Part shown: positions 7,494 to 15,592 of the stretch, piece after piece
Layout of the letters: the number at the start of each line of letters is the position of its first letter
Position numbering within the stretch: position 1 is the first letter of the stretch
NCBI GenBank assembly: GCA_051880035.1
Contig: JBJENE010000025.1
Coordinates: 1-60,773, forward strand
Origin: Eshraghiella sp051880035
GTDB lineage: Bacteria > Bacillota > Clostridia > Lachnospirales > Lachnospiraceae
DNA: 60,773 nucleotides
Reading direction: 5' to 3'
Position numbers and translations under genes: made by a program
Notes under the pieces: model-generated
What the model was told of the DNA's origin: nothing
Database searches by the model: none
Seen by the model: the letters and a program-made list of their open reading frames with translations, nothing else

Positions 7494-8056
7494 TTCTTTC
7501 CCACCCCCGACATTCCGATAAAAGCATCTCTAAGCTCTTTATTCTCTGCAAAAACGCCTCTGGAAGCACTGGTTACGGTACAGCTTCCCGGCTTTTTGAT
7601 TCCTCTCATGGTCATACACATATGTTCAGCCTCAATTATTACCATTGCTCCTTTGGCACCTAGATTTTCCATTAAAGCTTCGGCAATCTGAACTGTCATT
7701 CTCTCCTGTAACTGAGGGCGTCTTGCATATACCTCAACAGTTCTGGCCAGTTTGCTTAAGCCTGCCACTTTTCCATTTGGAACATATGCAATATGGGCTT
7801 TACCGTAAAAAGGAAGGAAATGATGTTCACACATGGAGTAAAATGTGATATCTTTTTCGATAACCATGTCCGTGTCTCCGGCAGTAAAAGTTCTTTGTAA
7901 ATGGGTACCGGCATCTTCTTCCATTCCGGCAAAAATTTCTTCGTACATTCTTGCTATACGGTCAGGAGTATCAATAAGACCTTCTCTTTCGCCATCCTCG
8001 CCGATACCTTCAATTATAAGTTTCACGCCCTGCTTTATTTTTTCTTTATCAATCAT
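7487..8056 (-). CDS. folE: GTP cyclohydrolase I
   Basis: First step of pterin and folate synthesis, GTP to dihydroneopterin triphosphate. With ATG 8056 as start the protein has 189 residues. Zinc ligands Cys76 and His79 (CEHHF) and Cys147 (HMCMTMRG) are present, as are LSKLARTVE and RRPQLQERM. ATG 8056 is preferred because AAGG sits eight bases upstream and it overlaps the folC stop by eight bases; a GTG at 8071 gives five more residues. Decameric family. Confidence 0.96.
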   Translation of the reverse strand: MIDKEKIKQGVKLIIEGIGEDGEREGLIDTPDRIARMYEEIFAGMEEDAGTHLQRTFTAGDTDMVIEKDITFYSMCEHHFLPFYGKAHIAYVPNGKVAGLSKLARTVEVYARRPQLQERMTVQIAEALMENLGAKGAMVIIEAEHMCMTMRGIKKPGSCTVTSASRGVFAENKELRDAFIGMSGVGKKC

Positions 8057-9356
8057 TCCGATTACCTTCACATTCTTTAATCAAACTATGGATTTCTCCC
8101 AGATGGGATAAGGAACCGCAGGCAGTTATTACATCATCATAATCTGCACTCTTATATGCTCCGTCTACGGCATCCCTGATATTATCATAAGAAGAAACAG
8201 ATATATCATAATCTTTTTTTATATATTCTGCAAGTTTTTCTGCCGGAAGTGCCCTTTTATTACCGGGTGTATTAATTGTTATTACTTTTTTGGCATGAGG
8301 CATAAGACATTTAATAATTTTGTCATAAGCCTTGTCTTTAAATACACCAATGATAAAAATTATCTTTTTATCCGGATAACACAGTTTCAGGCTTTCTATA
8401 AGAGCCTTTGCTCCGGCCTCATTGTGAGCTCCGTCAATAACGAAATCAGGATTGCGGCCTATTATCTGGAACCTTCCAAACCATTTTGTATCCAAAAGAC
8501 CGTTTCGAATATTTTCCTCCGAAATATTAAATTTATGCCCATCAGAGATTGATTTTGCCGCCTCTATTGCAAGTATGGCATTTTCAGGCTGATATGCACC
8601 TAAAAGACCTGTTTTATATTGTCCGTTGTCGTATTCGAAAACAAGCTTGTTTTCAATTCTGTCATAATGAATACCGGTTATATCGGATTTCTTAACAAAT
8701 ACGGGCCTGATTTTGCATTCCTGTGCCTTTCGTTCAAAGACACTGTTAATTTCTTCATCATAACAGCATATTAACGAAGCACCGGGCTTAATTATTCCGG
8801 CTTTATGTGATGCGATTTCTACTTTGGTATTGCCGAGGAATCCCGTATGATCTATGTCGACGGATGTAATAATTGAACAGATTACGGTGGAAATTATATT
8901 GGTTGCGTCAAGGTCACCGCCCATTCCGCATTCAACAATACAGATGTCACATTTTTTTTCGTAAAAATACAGAAATGATACGGCCGTTTCAATCTCAAAT
9001 CTTGTAGGATGGACAAATCCGTCCCTTACCATTTCTTCGCAATGTTTTTTTACGCGTGTTACGAGTCCTGCAAAAGTATCCGCATCAATGTTACTGTTAT
9101 TAAATCTGATTATTTCAAGCGGTTCCTTTACGGCAGGGGAAGAATATCTTCCCACCGAATATCCGGCTTTTAAAAGTATTTCCGATAAAAAAGCTCCGGT
9201 CGAACCTTTTCCGTTAGTCCCTGCAATATGTACAAAGACCAGCGAATTCTGCGGATTTAAAAGTCTCTTCATAAGTTCTTTTATTGTATCAAGTCCCGGA
9301 ACACTTCCAAGTTTATTTAATGAATCCAGATACTCTTCTGTTTCACGATAATCCAT
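8049..9356 (-). CDS. folC: Bifunctional dihydrofolate / folylpolyglutamate synthase
   Basis: Mur-ligase-type enzyme adding glutamate to dihydropteroate and folates. 435 residues. P-loop GTNGKGST at 46-53, then YSSPAV, ECGMGGDLDATN (metal and substrate loop), TSVDIDHTGFLG, and FVIDGAHNEAGA in the C-terminal ligase domain. It is the first folate gene in the operon. Its ATG shares one base with the rsfS stop (TAATG), tying folate genes to the upstream ribosome-assembly genes. Confidence 0.95.
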   Translation of the reverse strand: MDYRETEEYLDSLNKLGSVPGLDTIKELMKRLLNPQNSLVFVHIAGTNGKGSTGAFLSEILLKAGYSVGRYSSPAVKEPLEIIRFNNSNIDADTFAGLVTRVKKHCEEMVRDGFVHPTRFEIETAVSFLYFYEKKCDICIVECGMGGDLDATNIISTVICSIITSVDIDHTGFLGNTKVEIASHKAGIIKPGASLICCYDEEINSVFERKAQECKIRPVFVKKSDITGIHYDRIENKLVFEYDNGQYKTGLLGAYQPENAILAIEAAKSISDGHKFNISEENIRNGLLDTKWFGRFQIIGRNPDFVIDGAHNEAGAKALIESLKLCYPDKKIIFIIGVFKDKAYDKIIKCLMPHAKKVITINTPGNKRALPAEKLAEYIKKDYDISVSSYDNIRDAVDGAYKSADYDDVITACGSLSHLGEIHSLIKECEGNRND

Positions 9357-9703
9357 TATAAATCCCCGATTTCAATATTTTTTCCGTCACGCCATATTCT
9401 CTCAAGATCATAGAAAAGTCTGTCTTCCTTTGAAAATATATGAACTATTACATTCCCATAGTCCATAAGAATCCAGTTGGCAGAATTATATCCTTCTATT
9501 CTTCCTGCAGGCAGATTGTTTTTAACCATTATTTCATCAACAGAATCTGCGATTGCCTGTACCTGGTTAACATTATTTCCGTTGGCTATAATAAAATAAT
9601 CTGCAATTACGGACACACCGGAAATATCTATGATTCGGATATTTTCGCCCTTTTTGTCCTCAATTGCAGCATATAATTCTTTAACAAGTTTCTTTGTGTC
9701 CAT
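9356..9703 (-). CDS. rsfS: Ribosome silencing factor RsfS
   Basis: 115 residues of the RsfS/Iojap (DUF143) family, which binds L14 and blocks subunit joining when nutrients are short. Seen: GVSVIADYFIIANGNN, VDEIMVKNNLPAGRIEGYNSANWILMDYGNVIVHIFSKEDR distributed over residues 30-97, the usual family core. It follows yqeK after a single-base gap, matching the common nadD-yqeK-rsfS order in Firmicutes. Confidence 0.95.
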   Translation of the reverse strand: MDTKKLVKELYAAIEDKKGENIRIIDISGVSVIADYFIIANGNNVNQVQAIADSVDEIMVKNNLPAGRIEGYNSANWILMDYGNVIVHIFSKEDRLFYDLERIWRDGKNIEIGDL

Positions 9704-9704
9704 T

Positions 9705-10313
9705 TTATACCTCTCTGTTTTTAATCAGATTATAATAAAAATCTCTTGTCTGTACAGTCATTTCGTCGATTAATTTTTTTCTTCCGCACAGATAATTAAG
9801 TGTATCATCCGCAATTTTGTATACACACATATCTAAATCGGAAAAAGCCAGCTTTCTAAGATAAGAAAGGTTTGGCTGCTTGTCGCGTCCCGGCTCAATA
9901 TAGTCTGCAACAAATATTATTTTACCGATAAGATTCATATCCGGTTTGCCTGTTGTATGCCACTTTATGGCTTCAAGAATATCCGGATCATCTACATCAA
10001 AATCTCTCTCGGCATAGTAGGCTCCCAGTTTTCCATGAAGAAGAAGCGGACTCTTTCTCTCGCTTTCGGTAACGGGAATTCCCTTTTTAATGCATTTTTC
10101 AAGCATTTCTTCATCCCCTGTACATTTGGCATAATCATGAAGAAGTCCTGCAGTCAAGGCTTTCTCAATATATTCCTCCGATTCATCCTCCGGCGCATGT
10201 ACCATGGCAAGTGAGGTTGCGGTATATGCCACTCCCATAGTATGGGTATATCTGCTTTCGTTAACTTTTTTCCTAAGTTTGGTTTTTATTTTTTCAAAAT
10301 CGTACCGTGACAT
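9705..10313 (-). CDS. yqeK: YqeK family HD hydrolase (Ap4A hydrolase)
   Basis: HD-domain phosphohydrolase of 202 residues. YqeK proteins hydrolyse diadenosine tetraphosphate symmetrically to ADP. Metal ligands visible: His24 (YTHTMGV), His59-Asp60 (LLHDYAK), a HGKLGAYYAE block and FVADYIEPGR. The start ATG has GGAGGAAAC upstream. Placed between nadD and rsfS as in many Firmicutes. Confidence 0.93.
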   Translation of the reverse strand: MSRYDFEKIKTKLRKKVNESRYTHTMGVAYTATSLAMVHAPEDESEEYIEKALTAGLLHDYAKCTGDEEMLEKCIKKGIPVTESERKSPLLLHGKLGAYYAERDFDVDDPDILEAIKWHTTGKPDMNLIGKIIFVADYIEPGRDKQPNLSYLRKLAFSDLDMCVYKIADDTLNYLCGRKKLIDEMTVQTRDFYYNLIKNREV

Positions 10314-10346
10314 TTATGTTTCCTCCGATAATCATAATGTCTGAAT

Positions 10347-10943
10347 TCACTTATACAATCCGTTATTTTGTATATAATCGAATACGGCATCCGGAATGCA
10401 GTCAGGCTTAATATCTCTTGAAAGTTGTTCTCTTACCAGAGTAGAACTTATAGGGGTATCAGGCATATGAAGAATATGGCAGACACCGTTATATTTTGCT
10501 TCATAGAAATGTGCTTTTAATTCCAGTTCGGAAAGTTCCACATCATTTCTTGCCGCACACGCAATATGTGCCTTTTGGAAAATTATTTCGGGATGATACC
10601 AGTTTTCCAGCGCAAGGAACGAATCTGCTCCCAGAATAAAGACCATATTGTCATATTTTTCTTTAAGAATCGTAAGCGTTCTTGCCGTATAAGAGGCGCC
10701 CTTCATTTGGATTTCAATATCAGATATCTCGTATTCCTCATGTCCATCTGTTGCAAGTTCCAGCATTCGTATACGGTGATACTCATCTGTTATATTGCGT
10801 TCCTGCTTGTGGGGAGGAATATATGCAGGTATAAATATTACTTTTTCCAAATCCAGTTCCTTATATGCACATTCTGCAAGACTCAGATGTGCATTATGAA
10901 CGGGATCAAATGTTCCGCCAAGAATTCCGCAGGCTGTTCCCAT
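10347..10943 (-). CDS. nadD: Nicotinate-nucleotide adenylyltransferase
   Basis: Makes deamido-NAD from nicotinate mononucleotide and ATP. 198 residues. GILGGTFDPVHNAHL at 6-20 contains the nucleotidyltransferase HxxH signature, and ISSTLVREQL near the C-terminus is the ISSTxxR motif. VFILGADSFLALENW is also typical. It lies ten bases after yhbY and 33 bases before yqeK. Confidence 0.95.
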   Translation of the reverse strand: MGTACGILGGTFDPVHNAHLSLAECAYKELDLEKVIFIPAYIPPHKQERNITDEYHRIRMLELATDGHEEYEISDIEIQMKGASYTARTLTILKEKYDNMVFILGADSFLALENWYHPEIIFQKAHIACAARNDVELSELELKAHFYEAKYNGVCHILHMPDTPISSTLVREQLSRDIKPDCIPDAVFDYIQNNGLYK

Positions 10944-10953
10944 ACAATCATCC

Positions 10954-11259
10954 CTATCTTCCGGCTTTTGGAAGCACTATTTTGCGTTTGTTTGCATCCT
11001 TTGCTTCTTTGTAAAGCACGATTTTTTTACCTATTACCTGTACAAGCTGTGCTCTTGTTCTTTCAGCCAGCATAACTCCCAATTCCTTAGGGTCATCCGC
11101 GCAGTTTTGAAGTACACTTACTTTAATTAATTCTCTTTTTTCCAAAGCTTCCGATACTGCCGCAACAAACTCCGGAGTAATTGAGCTCTTTCCGCACTGG
11201 AAAACAGGCTCAATATTCATGGCAAGACCCTTTAAATATGCTCTCTGCTTTGTTGTCAT
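10954..11259 (-). CDS. yhbY: YhbY-type CRM-domain RNA-binding protein
   Basis: A 101-residue single CRM-domain protein, associated in the family with 50S subunit assembly. Seen: KQRAYLKGLAMNIEPVFQCGKSSITPEFV, including the GxxG-like loop CGKSS, then LIKVSVLQNCADDP and VQVIGKKIVLYK. It follows obg after about 20 bases, matching the obg-yhbY-nadD order. Ribosome-binding site AAAGGAAA. Confidence 0.93.
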   Translation of the reverse strand: MTTKQRAYLKGLAMNIEPVFQCGKSSITPEFVAAVSEALEKRELIKVSVLQNCADDPKELGVMLAERTRAQLVQVIGKKIVLYKEAKDANKRKIVLPKAGR

Positions 11260-11279
11260 AACTGTTTCCTTTCTGATAA

Positions 11280-12563
11280 CTATTTATAATAGTCAAATTC
11301 CAAATCACCAAGATATACGGTATCGCCTTCTTCAATACCAAGTTCTTCAAGTTTATCGAGAATACCCTGTTCTTTCATAAATTTCTGGAAAAATGCAAAA
11401 CCTTTTTCGTCGTCAAGATTGGTATATCCAAGCATACGATCCACTCTTTCCCCTTCAATAACAAAAGCATGTTCATCAGCCTTATATACCTCAATAGGTT
11501 CCGTTTTGTCATACATTTCCTCAGGGAAATATTCTCTCTCATATATGATAGGCTCCGGATCAAGGCTGTCTAACATATTTCTCACTGCATATAAAAGCTC
11601 TTTAAGTCCTTTTTTGGTAGCCGCAGAAATTGGAAATACCTTGATTCCTTTAGGTTCAAATTCATCCTTAAGCTTTTGGACAGGATCGTCATCCTCTGAA
11701 AAGATTAAATCCGTCTTATTGGCTGCAATAACCTGTGGGCGGTTAAGAAGTTCCGGGTTATAGTTTTTAAGTTCTTCATTAATCTTATTAATGTCGTCAA
11801 TCGGGTCCCTGCCTTCCGATGAGGCTGCATCCACCATATGAATGATTACCTTGCATCTTTCAATATGACGGAGAAATTCATGTCCGAGTCCCACACCCTG
11901 TGACGCACCTTCAATAAGTCCCGGAATATCTGCAATTACATATCCGTCGGCATCCGGAAGGTCTACAACTCCAAGATTCGGATTGAGTGTAGTAAAGTGA
12001 TAGTTGGCAATCTTCGGTCTTGCATTACTTACCATTGACAGCAATGTGGATTTACCCACATTCGGAAATCCGACAAGTCCCACATCTGCAATTACTTTAA
12101 GTTCCAACCGTACCCACAGTTCCTTTGCCTGTTGTCCCGGTTGGGCGTATTTAGGAACCTGCATTGTGGCAGTGGCATAATTTTTGTTGCCTTTACCGCC
12201 ACGGCCGCCTTTTAAAACAATTTCCCTGTTCCTTCCGTTGGACATATCAGCAATTACTTTACCTGAAGTGTCGTCAATAATTATTGTTCCTTCCGGAACC
12301 TTTATTACCAGATCTGCCCCGTCTTTTCCGTGACAGAGCCTTTTTCCGCCTTCTTCGCCGCTTTCGGCTACATATTTTCTCACATGCCGGAATTCATTAA
12401 GAGTATTAAGTCCTTTGTCCACCTCAAAAATAATGTCTCCGCCACGGCCGCCATCGCCACCGTCAGGTCCCCCCGCAGCAACAAAAAGCTCCCTTCTAAA
12501 GCTTACATGTCCGTCGCCGCCTTTTCCTGATTTTATAAAAATTTTAGCACTGTCTGCAAACAT
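11280..12563 (-). CDS. obg: GTPase Obg
   Basis: Ribosome-assembly GTPase of 427 residues. Three domains: glycine-rich Obg fold (1 to about 158), G domain with GFPNVGKST, DIPGLIEGAS and NKTD, and a C-terminal OCT domain (VYKADEHAFVIEGERVDRML). The start is ATG 12563, with GAAAGGAG nine bases upstream; an upstream in-frame start at 12587 adds eight residues that overlap this ribosome-binding site and is rejected. Separated from rpmA by a terminator-like hairpin, so it may be partly independent of the rplU promoter. Confidence 0.97.
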   Translation of the reverse strand: MFADSAKIFIKSGKGGDGHVSFRRELFVAAGGPDGGDGGRGGDIIFEVDKGLNTLNEFRHVRKYVAESGEEGGKRLCHGKDGADLVIKVPEGTIIIDDTSGKVIADMSNGRNREIVLKGGRGGKGNKNYATATMQVPKYAQPGQQAKELWVRLELKVIADVGLVGFPNVGKSTLLSMVSNARPKIANYHFTTLNPNLGVVDLPDADGYVIADIPGLIEGASQGVGLGHEFLRHIERCKVIIHMVDAASSEGRDPIDDINKINEELKNYNPELLNRPQVIAANKTDLIFSEDDDPVQKLKDEFEPKGIKVFPISAATKKGLKELLYAVRNMLDSLDPEPIIYEREYFPEEMYDKTEPIEVYKADEHAFVIEGERVDRMLGYTNLDDEKGFAFFQKFMKEQGILDKLEELGIEEGDTVYLGDLEFDYYK

Positions 12564-12626
12564 TAAAATTCTCCTTTCAAAAGCCATGAAGCCCTTCTTC
12601 TGTTATATACTAATATTATGTAATAG

Positions 12627-12658
12627 AAGAAAAGCTCCAATTCTAAGGAACTGGAGCT
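12627..12658 (-). terminator. Terminator/attenuator after rpmA
   Basis: AGCTCCA (12633-12639) pairs with TGGAGCT (12652-12658), with an inner TTC/GAA pairing past one mismatch. On the minus strand TTTTCTTCT follows. It would cut part of the rplU-prp-rpmA transcript before obg. Confidence 0.7.
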
Positions 12659-12668
12659 CTTAACCATT

Positions 12669-12959
12669 TTACTCTTCTGATGCTACCGGATATACAGAAA
12701 CCTGCTTTTTGTCTCTGCCTTTTCTCTCATACCTTACAATACCGTCAACTGTAGCAAATAATGTATCATCACCGCCACGTCCGACATTAACGCCCGGATG
12801 AATCTTTGTTCCGCGCTGTCTGTAAAGAATGTTTCCGGCTAATACGAACTGTCCGTCAGCTCTCTTAGCACCTAATCTCTTAGATTCAGAATCTCTACCG
12901 TTCTTGGTAGAACCAACACCTTTTTTATGAGCGAAAAACTGAAGGTTAAGTTTTAACAT
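12669..12959 (-). CDS. rpmA: Ribosomal protein L27 (bL27), Prp-cleaved precursor
   Basis: 96 residues. The N-terminus MLKLNLQFF precedes AHKKGVGSTKNGRDS, the true L27 start. In Firmicutes this extension is removed by the cysteine protease Prp after the FF, exposing the residue that reaches the peptidyl-transferase centre. The prp gene lies directly upstream. Intact body: RLGAKRADGQFVLAGNILYRQRGTKIHPG. Confidence 0.97.
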   Translation of the reverse strand: MLKLNLQFFAHKKGVGSTKNGRDSESKRLGAKRADGQFVLAGNILYRQRGTKIHPGVNVGRGGDDTLFATVDGIVRYERKGRDKKQVSVYPVASEE

Positions 12960-12994
12960 GAGTGTTACACCTCCTTGACTTTCTTATGCAACCG

Positions 12995-13342
12995 TTATGC
13001 TTTCTTCCTGGAAGAACTGCATTCCCGGTATTTAATCGATACATTTCCGGGATAATTCCGTGAAATTTCTTTAAGTCCCAACTCCAGCGATTTAAAAAGA
13101 AGCTGTGTATTCTGGCTTACTTCACCGTCTATCTCGAAATCAATAGTTGCTCTTTTATCATTAATCTTCTCATCATATCTGTCATCTGTTAATGTCTCGA
13201 TAGAATTAACCGTATTAATGATAAGCGCTGAAACTGAAGCACATACAACATCAGTTCCTCTCACGCCGAAACCGGCATGTCCCTTTGACTGCAGGCCGAA
13301 TATCAATCCATCCGGTCTTACATAAAAAGTTATCTGCGTCAT
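12995..13342 (-). CDS. prp: Prp, ribosomal-processing cysteine protease
   Basis: 115 residues. Catalytic His22 (SKGHAGFG) and Cys34 (DVVCASVSAL) are at exactly the positions described for the Staphylococcus enzyme. It cleaves the N-terminal extension of L27, and that substrate is the next gene. Position between rplU and rpmA is diagnostic. Confidence 0.96.
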   Translation of the reverse strand: MTQITFYVRPDGLIFGLQSKGHAGFGVRGTDVVCASVSALIINTVNSIETLTDDRYDEKINDKRATIDFEIDGEVSQNTQLLFKSLELGLKEISRNYPGNVSIKYRECSSSRKKA

Positions 13343-13355
13343 TGACTATGCTTCC

Positions 13356-13664
13356 TTAGGCATTGATTTTTTCAATCTTAACCTTAGTATACAGCTGTCT
13401 GTGACCGTTTTTCTTGTGGTAACCTGTTTTTCTCTTGTATTTGTAAACAATGACTTTCTTAGCCTTGCCTTCACATACAACAGAAGCTGTTACTGTAGCA
13501 CCTGCTACTGTAGGATTACCAACAACTACTTCTTTGTCGTTTACAAGAAGAACTTTGTCAAATGTTACAGTTTCACCTGCTGCAACTCCAAGCTTTTCAA
13601 CCCTGATAACGTCGCCTTCAGATACTTTGTACTGCTTACCACCTGTTGCAATAATTGCGTACAT
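13356..13664 (-). CDS. rplU: Ribosomal protein L21 (bL21)
   Basis: 102 residues: MYAIIATGGKQYKVSEGDVIRVEKL to YKRKTGYHKKNGHRQLYTKVKIEKI, a complete L21. Start ATG 13664 follows AGGAGG by ten bases; an in-frame start eight codons upstream (13688) would include the ribosome-binding site and is rejected. First gene of the L21 operon, with its own promoter and structured leader. Confidence 0.97.
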   Translation of the reverse strand: MYAIIATGGKQYKVSEGDVIRVEKLGVAAGETVTFDKVLLVNDKEVVVGNPTVAGATVTASVVCEGKAKKVIVYKYKRKTGYHKKNGHRQLYTKVKIEKINA

Positions 13665-13750
13665 AATTTGGCTTCCTCCTATTATCAATACTCGCCAACT
13701 TCGGTGACCGGCAAAACCGGTGCTTTAAAAACCTCATTGTGCGGCACACT
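13665..13750 (-). ncRNA. Putative L21 leader (autoregulatory 5' UTR)
   Basis: About 85 bases between the predicted transcription start and rplU. It contains ACCGG-CAAAA-CCGGT (13707-13721) and neighbouring CGCCAAC and GGTGACCGG segments. Structured L21 leaders that bind the operon's own protein are known in Firmicutes. The match is by position and hairpins only; a covariance-model search was not possible. Confidence 0.55.
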
Positions 13751-13755
13751 AGGAC

Positions 13756-13784
13756 ATTGTATAACACCAATGTCTTTTTGTCAA
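13756..13784 (-). promoter_or_regulatory. rplU operon promoter
   Basis: Minus strand TTGACA (plus 13779-13784), 17-base spacer, TACAAT (plus 13756-13761). Near-consensus sigma-A promoter, about 90 bases before the rplU start. Confidence 0.88.
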
Positions 13785-13830
13785 TAAAAATTATCGGCAA
13801 TAATACTAAAATTTCTTATTATTATGGCAT

Positions 13831-14091
13831 TTACCAGACTTTGTCCCCAAGCGGACAATGATTACTGTTTACAAAAGCTCTTGCTTCCACAAGAAAACCG
13901 CATTTCAAACATGTTCCCATATTCAGCCATTTGCAGTCCAGACAGACTGCAAGCCGCTTTTCGTATGTCTGTGAATCTGCCGCTTTATTCTGCGGAATCA
14001 TGCTTTTATAATCATCTATTATTTTCATCCTGTCGGTATCATTTAAATCCCTTATAAGGCATCTTTTGCACTTTATTTTATTATCCGACAT
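13831..14091 (-). CDS. Small cysteine-rich protein, DUF6171-like
   Basis: 86 residues from ATG 14091 (a GTG at 14106 is possible). Seven cysteines in metal-binding spacing: Cys8/11 (CKRC), Cys50/53 (CLDC), Cys61/64 (CLKCG) and Cys79 near HCPLG. This resembles small zinc-ribbon-like clostridial proteins of the DUF6171 kind. Function unknown. It overlaps the arabinofuranosidase stop by 11 bases, so it is co-translated as the last gene of this transcript, just before the rplU promoter. Confidence 0.7.
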   Translation of the reverse strand: MSDNKIKCKRCLIRDLNDTDRMKIIDDYKSMIPQNKAADSQTYEKRLAVCLDCKWLNMGTCLKCGFLVEARAFVNSNHCPLGDKVW

Positions 14092-15592
14092 GGCATACCA
14101 CTTCACATACGCTACAGGCAGGAAGCTTAATCACTGCACTGTTTCCCGATACCTGCAATTTGGACTCTGTAGGAACCACTTTGTCAGGATTGTCAAATGT
14201 ATTACAAGCATGTACCTCATTACAAAGAAGACTTACAAAGGCCTCTCCTTCGAAAGAACAGTCATCCGGCAATTTAATATTAACCTCCATATCGTCCTCC
14301 AAAGACAGGTTGGACATGGTAATATTTAACTGTTTTATGCCGTTTTCATCATTGATAACCGAAACGGATTCCGACAGATTAGGTATTACTTCTTTGCCGT
14401 CTCCGGCTGTAATATTATTATAGTTATCGAAGTAACTTTTAACCAGTGTTGCTCCCTGATGTTCTTTAAACATTTTGAAAACATGGTATGTAGGTGTTTT
14501 TATCATCCTGCTTCCTTCGGTAAGAAGCATTGCCTGTAAAACATTTACCGCCTGGGCAATATTGGCCATGGAAATTCTCTTTGAATATTTATTAAAAATA
14601 TTAAGGTTTATTGCTGCCACAATGGCATCTCTCATTGTATTCTGCTGGTACAGAAATCCCGGATTTGTTCCCGGCTCCACATCATACCAGGTACCCCATT
14701 CATCCACAATAAGGTCTATATCATGATTCGGGTCATGTTTTTCCATAATTGCAATATGACCTTTTATCATTTCTTCGATTTTGAGAGCTTTCCTTATTGT
14801 TTCATAATATTCCGGTTCATCAAAATCGGTAGAACTGCCTTTATGTTCCCAGTCTCCCGGCAAAGTATAATAATGAAGGCTGATTCCTTTTGCATGCCAG
14901 TTGTTAAGCCTTTTCATTATTTCTTCTGTCCAGTTATAATCATCCGAATTGGGACCGCATGCTATTTTATAAAGTTCATTCCCTGAATAATTCTTACAGA
15001 ACTGCTGGTACTTTCTGTATTCCGATGCATAATAATCCGGAAACATGCTTCCGCCGCATCCCCAGCTTTCATTTCCGATTCCAAGATATTTTACTTTCCA
15101 CGGTTTTTCATGTCCGTTCTTTTTACGAAGAACGGCAAAATCGGAATCGCCTTCTGCGGTCATATATTCAATCCATTCGGCCGCTTCTTTAACCGTTCCG
15201 CTTCCCATATTTACGGCAATATACGGTTCACAACCGATCAGTTCACATAACTCCATAAATTCATGGGTTCCGAAACTGTTATCTTCCACAGTTCCGCCCC
15301 AGTTAGTATTTACCATTTTTCTTCTGTTCTCTTTGGGACCTATTCCGTCCATCCAGTGATATTCATCGGCGAAACAGCCTCCCGGCCATCTAAGTACAGG
15401 AACCTTGATTTCTTTAAGTGCATCAACAACATCCGTTCTGATTCCGTGTATATTCGGAATATCGGAGTCTTCTCCTACATAAATGCCTTCGTAAATACAT
15501 CTTCCCAGATGCTCGGAAAACTGTCCGTAAATCTCCGGCGAAATTCTGCTTATTTCTTCATTTGGATTAATTCTCAGTTCTGCCTTCTTCAT
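14081..15592 (-). CDS. abfA: Alpha-L-arabinofuranosidase, GH51
   Basis: Releases arabinose from arabino-oligosaccharides. 503 residues, no signal peptide, so it acts in the cytoplasm on imported fragments. Acid/base Glu175 in GIGNESWG and nucleophile Glu298 in IVDEWGTWYD. Also typical: LRWPGGCFADEYHW and NVLQAMLLTEG. The ribosome-binding site AGGAGG lies inside the end of rng, and the genes overlap by 26 bases. It is oddly placed between an RNase and ribosomal protein genes with no sugar transporter or regulator nearby. Confidence 0.94.
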   Translation of the reverse strand: MKKAELRINPNEEISRISPEIYGQFSEHLGRCIYEGIYVGEDSDIPNIHGIRTDVVDALKEIKVPVLRWPGGCFADEYHWMDGIGPKENRRKMVNTNWGGTVEDNSFGTHEFMELCELIGCEPYIAVNMGSGTVKEAAEWIEYMTAEGDSDFAVLRKKNGHEKPWKVKYLGIGNESWGCGGSMFPDYYASEYRKYQQFCKNYSGNELYKIACGPNSDDYNWTEEIMKRLNNWHAKGISLHYYTLPGDWEHKGSSTDFDEPEYYETIRKALKIEEMIKGHIAIMEKHDPNHDIDLIVDEWGTWYDVEPGTNPGFLYQQNTMRDAIVAAINLNIFNKYSKRISMANIAQAVNVLQAMLLTEGSRMIKTPTYHVFKMFKEHQGATLVKSYFDNYNNITAGDGKEVIPNLSESVSVINDENGIKQLNITMSNLSLEDDMEVNIKLPDDCSFEGEAFVSLLCNEVHACNTFDNPDKVVPTESKLQVSGNSAVIKLPACSVCEVVCHVG

